Shown: one piece after another, positions 14,779 to 16,397 of the stretch
How the letters are laid out: each line of letters opens with the position of its first letter
How positions within the stretch are numbered: position 1 is the stretch's first letter
Assembly (NCBI GenBank): GCA_023488565.1
Contig: JAMDDZ010000150.1
Location: 1-16,397 of the forward strand
Length of the DNA: 16,397 nt
Direction of reading: 5' to 3'
Source: Bacillota bacterium
GTDB lineage: Bacteria; Bacillota; Sulfobacillia; Sulfobacillales; Sulfobacillaceae
Notes under the pieces: generated by a model
The model's input: only the letters and a program-made list of their open reading frames with translations
Told to the model about the DNA's origin: nothing
Database searches by the model: none
Made by a program: the position numbers and the translations under genes

Positions 14779-16009
14779 GGATCGGAAACTCCATCCGCAC
14801 CGCCGTGTGTCCCGGTTTAGATTCAATGCTGAGCTTGCCACCATGGGCTTCCACCAATCGACGGACAATCATCAGTCCCAAACCAGATCCATTCGGCTTG
14901 GTGCTCCTACGGGTACGAAACAAATGCTCCATCACCTCGGAATCAATTCCGGGACCATTGTCTTCTACCACAATCTCGGTACATGCGACACGAGGATTCA
15001 CCCTCACCGTGACCAAATTGCCAGATTTCATCATCGCCTCTTTGGCATTTTTTAAAAGGTTGCTCAGTATGTGGCTAAGTCGCAGCGGATCGACCCAGAT
15101 CATAGTGCTGGGCGGACAATGGACCTTGAGTTCGATGCTTTCGCGGTCGGCATGCGGTGTAAGCTCCTCCCAAGATTGTCGAATTATCGGAAGGACTGGC
15201 ACATTTTGCGGCTGAATTTCGGTATCGCGGGTGGCCCACAAAATGTCCTCAGTAATATGCGCGAGTCGTGTCGCTTCATTCAAGGCTTGCTCCAAGTATC
15301 GGTCCAATGGCGGTCCCGATTGCTCCAATTGCGCCAATTCGATGTATCCCATAAGAGAGGTCAAGGGATTGCGCACTTCATGCATTAACGCCGCAGCGGC
15401 ATTGGCAGAAATCATGTCTTGCTGCACGATGGGTTGGGGAATGGTTTCTACTAGAACCCATTGGCCATGGCCATGAATACGAATTTCATAGTGTTCGTGA
15501 TATGATACCAGTACCGCCTGGGCACCCTTAGATATGACCGCAGTCCATTCTGGGAGCCATGGTACCTCATCCCATGTCCAATGATCGGTTGAAGACAGTC
15601 CAAGAACCTCGTCAGCTACCTCGTTGCAATAAATCCAATGTCGGTCTTGGGCCACCCCAATTCCAGTATGCAGTCCTTCCCCCATGGCTTTCCATCCCAA
15701 TTCAATGGGCCAAAACAGGCTTCCCTGCATCTCCCCTTCAAGATTGATAACAGACGTAAATTGCACGGTATAGGTGCGACCGGCCACGTCCCAGCGTTGC
15801 ATTCGAAATCCCATTGCCCGCCGACCGATTTGACCACCAACCACGCCAGGAGTAAATCCCAGATCCCTTGCCATTTGATTGCACCAGACTATATTTGATT
15901 CTTGCCCATGAAACACTATGGGAACCGGAACCAAATTCAATACATCCTTGCGCACTACAAAATCGTTGGTCAATTCGATATGACTCATCACGCGAAACGA
16001 TATGCACAT
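14756..16009 (-). CDS. Soluble PAS histidine kinase, sporulation-kinase-like
   Basis: This 417-residue sensor kinase has no membrane span, so it should act in the cytosol. Two PAS-like domains appear at about residues 20-95 and 100-190, the first containing VPIVFHGQESNIVWCNQMA. The phospho-acceptor helix has the H-box MHEVRNPLTSLMGYIELAQ with His210. The ATP domain includes SHILSNLLKNAKEAM, VEDNGPGID, the TRRSTKP segment and GSGLGLMIVRRLVEAHGG. The HEVRNPLTS form and soluble PAS layout resemble the KinA-type kinases that feed the Spo0A phosphorelay. A response regulator is not adjacent, as expected for such orphans. ATG 16009 is chosen because AGAAAGGG lies eight bases ahead. Which signal it senses is unknown. 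Confidence 0.85.
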   Translation of the reverse strand: MCISFRVMSHIELTNDFVVRKDVLNLVPVPIVFHGQESNIVWCNQMARDLGFTPGVVGGQIGRRAMGFRMQRWDVAGRTYTVQFTSVINLEGEMQGSLFWPIELGWKAMGEGLHTGIGVAQDRHWIYCNEVADEVLGLSSTDHWTWDEVPWLPEWTAVISKGAQAVLVSYHEHYEIRIHGHGQWVLVETIPQPIVQQDMISANAAAALMHEVRNPLTSLMGYIELAQLEQSGPPLDRYLEQALNEATRLAHITEDILWATRDTEIQPQNVPVLPIIRQSWEELTPHADRESIELKVHCPPSTMIWVDPLRLSHILSNLLKNAKEAMMKSGNLVTVRVNPRVACTEIVVEDNGPGIDSEVMEHLFRTRRSTKPNGSGLGLMIVRRLVEAHGGKLSIESKPGHTAVRMEFPIPNQQEEG

Positions 16010-16040
16010 CGGGAAGTCCCTTTCTCCGTCATACTCATCC

Positions 16041-16065
16041 ATTCGACATGTAATTACATAATCCT
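16041..16065 (-). promoter_or_regulatory. Possible sigma-H promoter with internal palindrome
   Basis: On the minus strand AGGATTA (16065 to 16059) and CGAAT (16045 to 16041) lie 13 bases apart, close to the sigma-H pattern (AGGA-type -35, GAAT -10). Transcription would start near 16035 and leave room for the kinase ribosome site. The spacer holds a perfect palindrome, ATGTAATTACAT (16048-16059), a possible operator. Sigma-H controls several sporulation genes in Bacillus, including kinA. Confidence 0.35.
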
Positions 16066-16110
16066 CTATTTTTCATGGGAAAGGCCGGTTTTTGCTCAGC
16101 GATGTCAATC

Positions 16111-16203
16111 ATGCAGCTTAAAGCGCGGTATTGACGCAAGTGCCCTGAAGGGCTGTAGGCGGCGAGAAGGAGAACTCTTTTCTGTAAAGAAGCTGCATTT
16201 TTT
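16111..16203 (+). ncRNA. Candidate structured RNA or miniature TnpB-type remnant
   Basis: ATGCAGCTT (16111-16119) pairs perfectly with AAGCTGCAT (16190-16198) and is followed by a T-run (to 16203), giving a closed stem plus terminator-like end. Inside are GCCCT/AGGGC (16142-16153) and an imperfect AGAAG/TTTCT hairpin near 16165-16182. A weak promoter (TCGACA 16043-16048, TATTTT 16067-16072) lies upstream. Alternatively, ATG 16111 opens a frame MQLKARY then stop, reminiscent of TnpB starts, which would make this an internally deleted element retaining an omega-RNA-like end. No known riboswitch class could be matched by eye. Confidence 0.3.
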
Positions 16204-16397
16204 AGTCGGTCCGTCATGATAGCATTGAGGACAATGTAAGAGATAGCCCCGAATTTCGTGGAATTTGAGGCGAGCGATTCCGAAGGCTCTCTGGTTTACT
16301 AGAGAGGTCCTATCCATCTTTTATCCCATCATAGGAGGAATCGCTAGTGAATCCTAGGATAAAGAACAATCCCGCAACGTGATTCACTTCGGCGTCC
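16204..16397. other. Window edge: hairpin and a short leader-like ORF
   Basis: No established gene. A CTCTCT/AGAGAG hairpin (16287-16292 with 16301-16306) has no T-run. Further on, AGGAGG (16333-16338) stands eight bases before GTG 16347, which opens an 11-codon frame ending at 16382. AGTGAATC (16346-16353) pairs exactly with GATTCACT (16381-16388) and includes that start codon, so a fold could hide it. This may be the leader of a gene beyond the window. Confidence 0.25.

Noticed and set aside
16105..16317. 70-codon minus-strand frame with a CPQC motif
   Set aside because: It reads straight through the long inverted repeat and T-run, lacks a ribosome site and matches no family I know.
1..16397. 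CRISPR array or tRNA/rRNA genes
   Set aside because: No regularly spaced repeats and no recognisable tRNA T-arm or rRNA segments were seen.

Overview
The window looks like part of a chromosome from an endospore-forming, mid-GC Firmicute. Evidence is spoIIP, a three-gene spore-germination operon (GerA, GerC and GerB families), a soluble two-PAS histidine kinase of sporulation-kinase type, and the order holA / rpsT / spoIIP known from Bacillus. The sequence style and the acyl-CoA genes would suit a Sulfobacillus-like acidophile, but that name is an inference.

Layout. At 1-391 there is a short relic that looks like the start of an IS607-type/MerR-like recombinase. An AIM24-family protein follows (392-1084). 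Next come about 580 bases with no believable gene but many short hairpins (1085-1661), a 56-residue ORF of unknown role with a good ribosome site, and a perfect 9-bp hairpin. A minus-strand pair encodes an EamA exporter and a MaoC-type hydratase. A divergent ArsR-type regulator lies across a shared control region holding a 10-bp direct repeat. A left-handed beta-helix protein related to gamma carbonic anhydrase, apparently lacking two of three metal ligands, ends at 5044. The 620 bases after it carry two IS200/IS605-style end palindromes. fdhD then faces a minus-strand EthD/enoyl-CoA hydratase pair.

From 7632 to 10553 is a sporulation and housekeeping block: spoIIP, a small membrane-protein gene that appears broken by a frameshift, rpsT, a shared bidirectional terminator, and holA. 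The spore protease gene gpr, usually found between rpsT and spoIIP in Bacillus, is absent here. Divergently from holA runs gerA-gerC-gerB (10676-14778). Its last gene overlaps a convergent histidine-kinase gene by 23 bases. The kinase is preceded by a sigma-H-like promoter enclosing a perfect 12-bp palindrome, and next to it lies a candidate structured RNA closed by a 9-bp stem and a T-run (16111-16203).

How the genes fit together. The right two-thirds links spore formation (SpoIIP for engulfment, the kinase perhaps for initiation) with spore revival (the GerA-type receptor). The left third is accessory DNA with metabolic, regulator and transporter genes among worn transposon remnants of the TnpB-associated families. 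No intact transposase, tRNA, rRNA or CRISPR array was seen. No complete new system was identified. The best leads are the metal-site-deficient beta-helix protein, the paired palindromic ends, the candidate RNA near 16.1 kb and the frameshifted gene by spoIIP.
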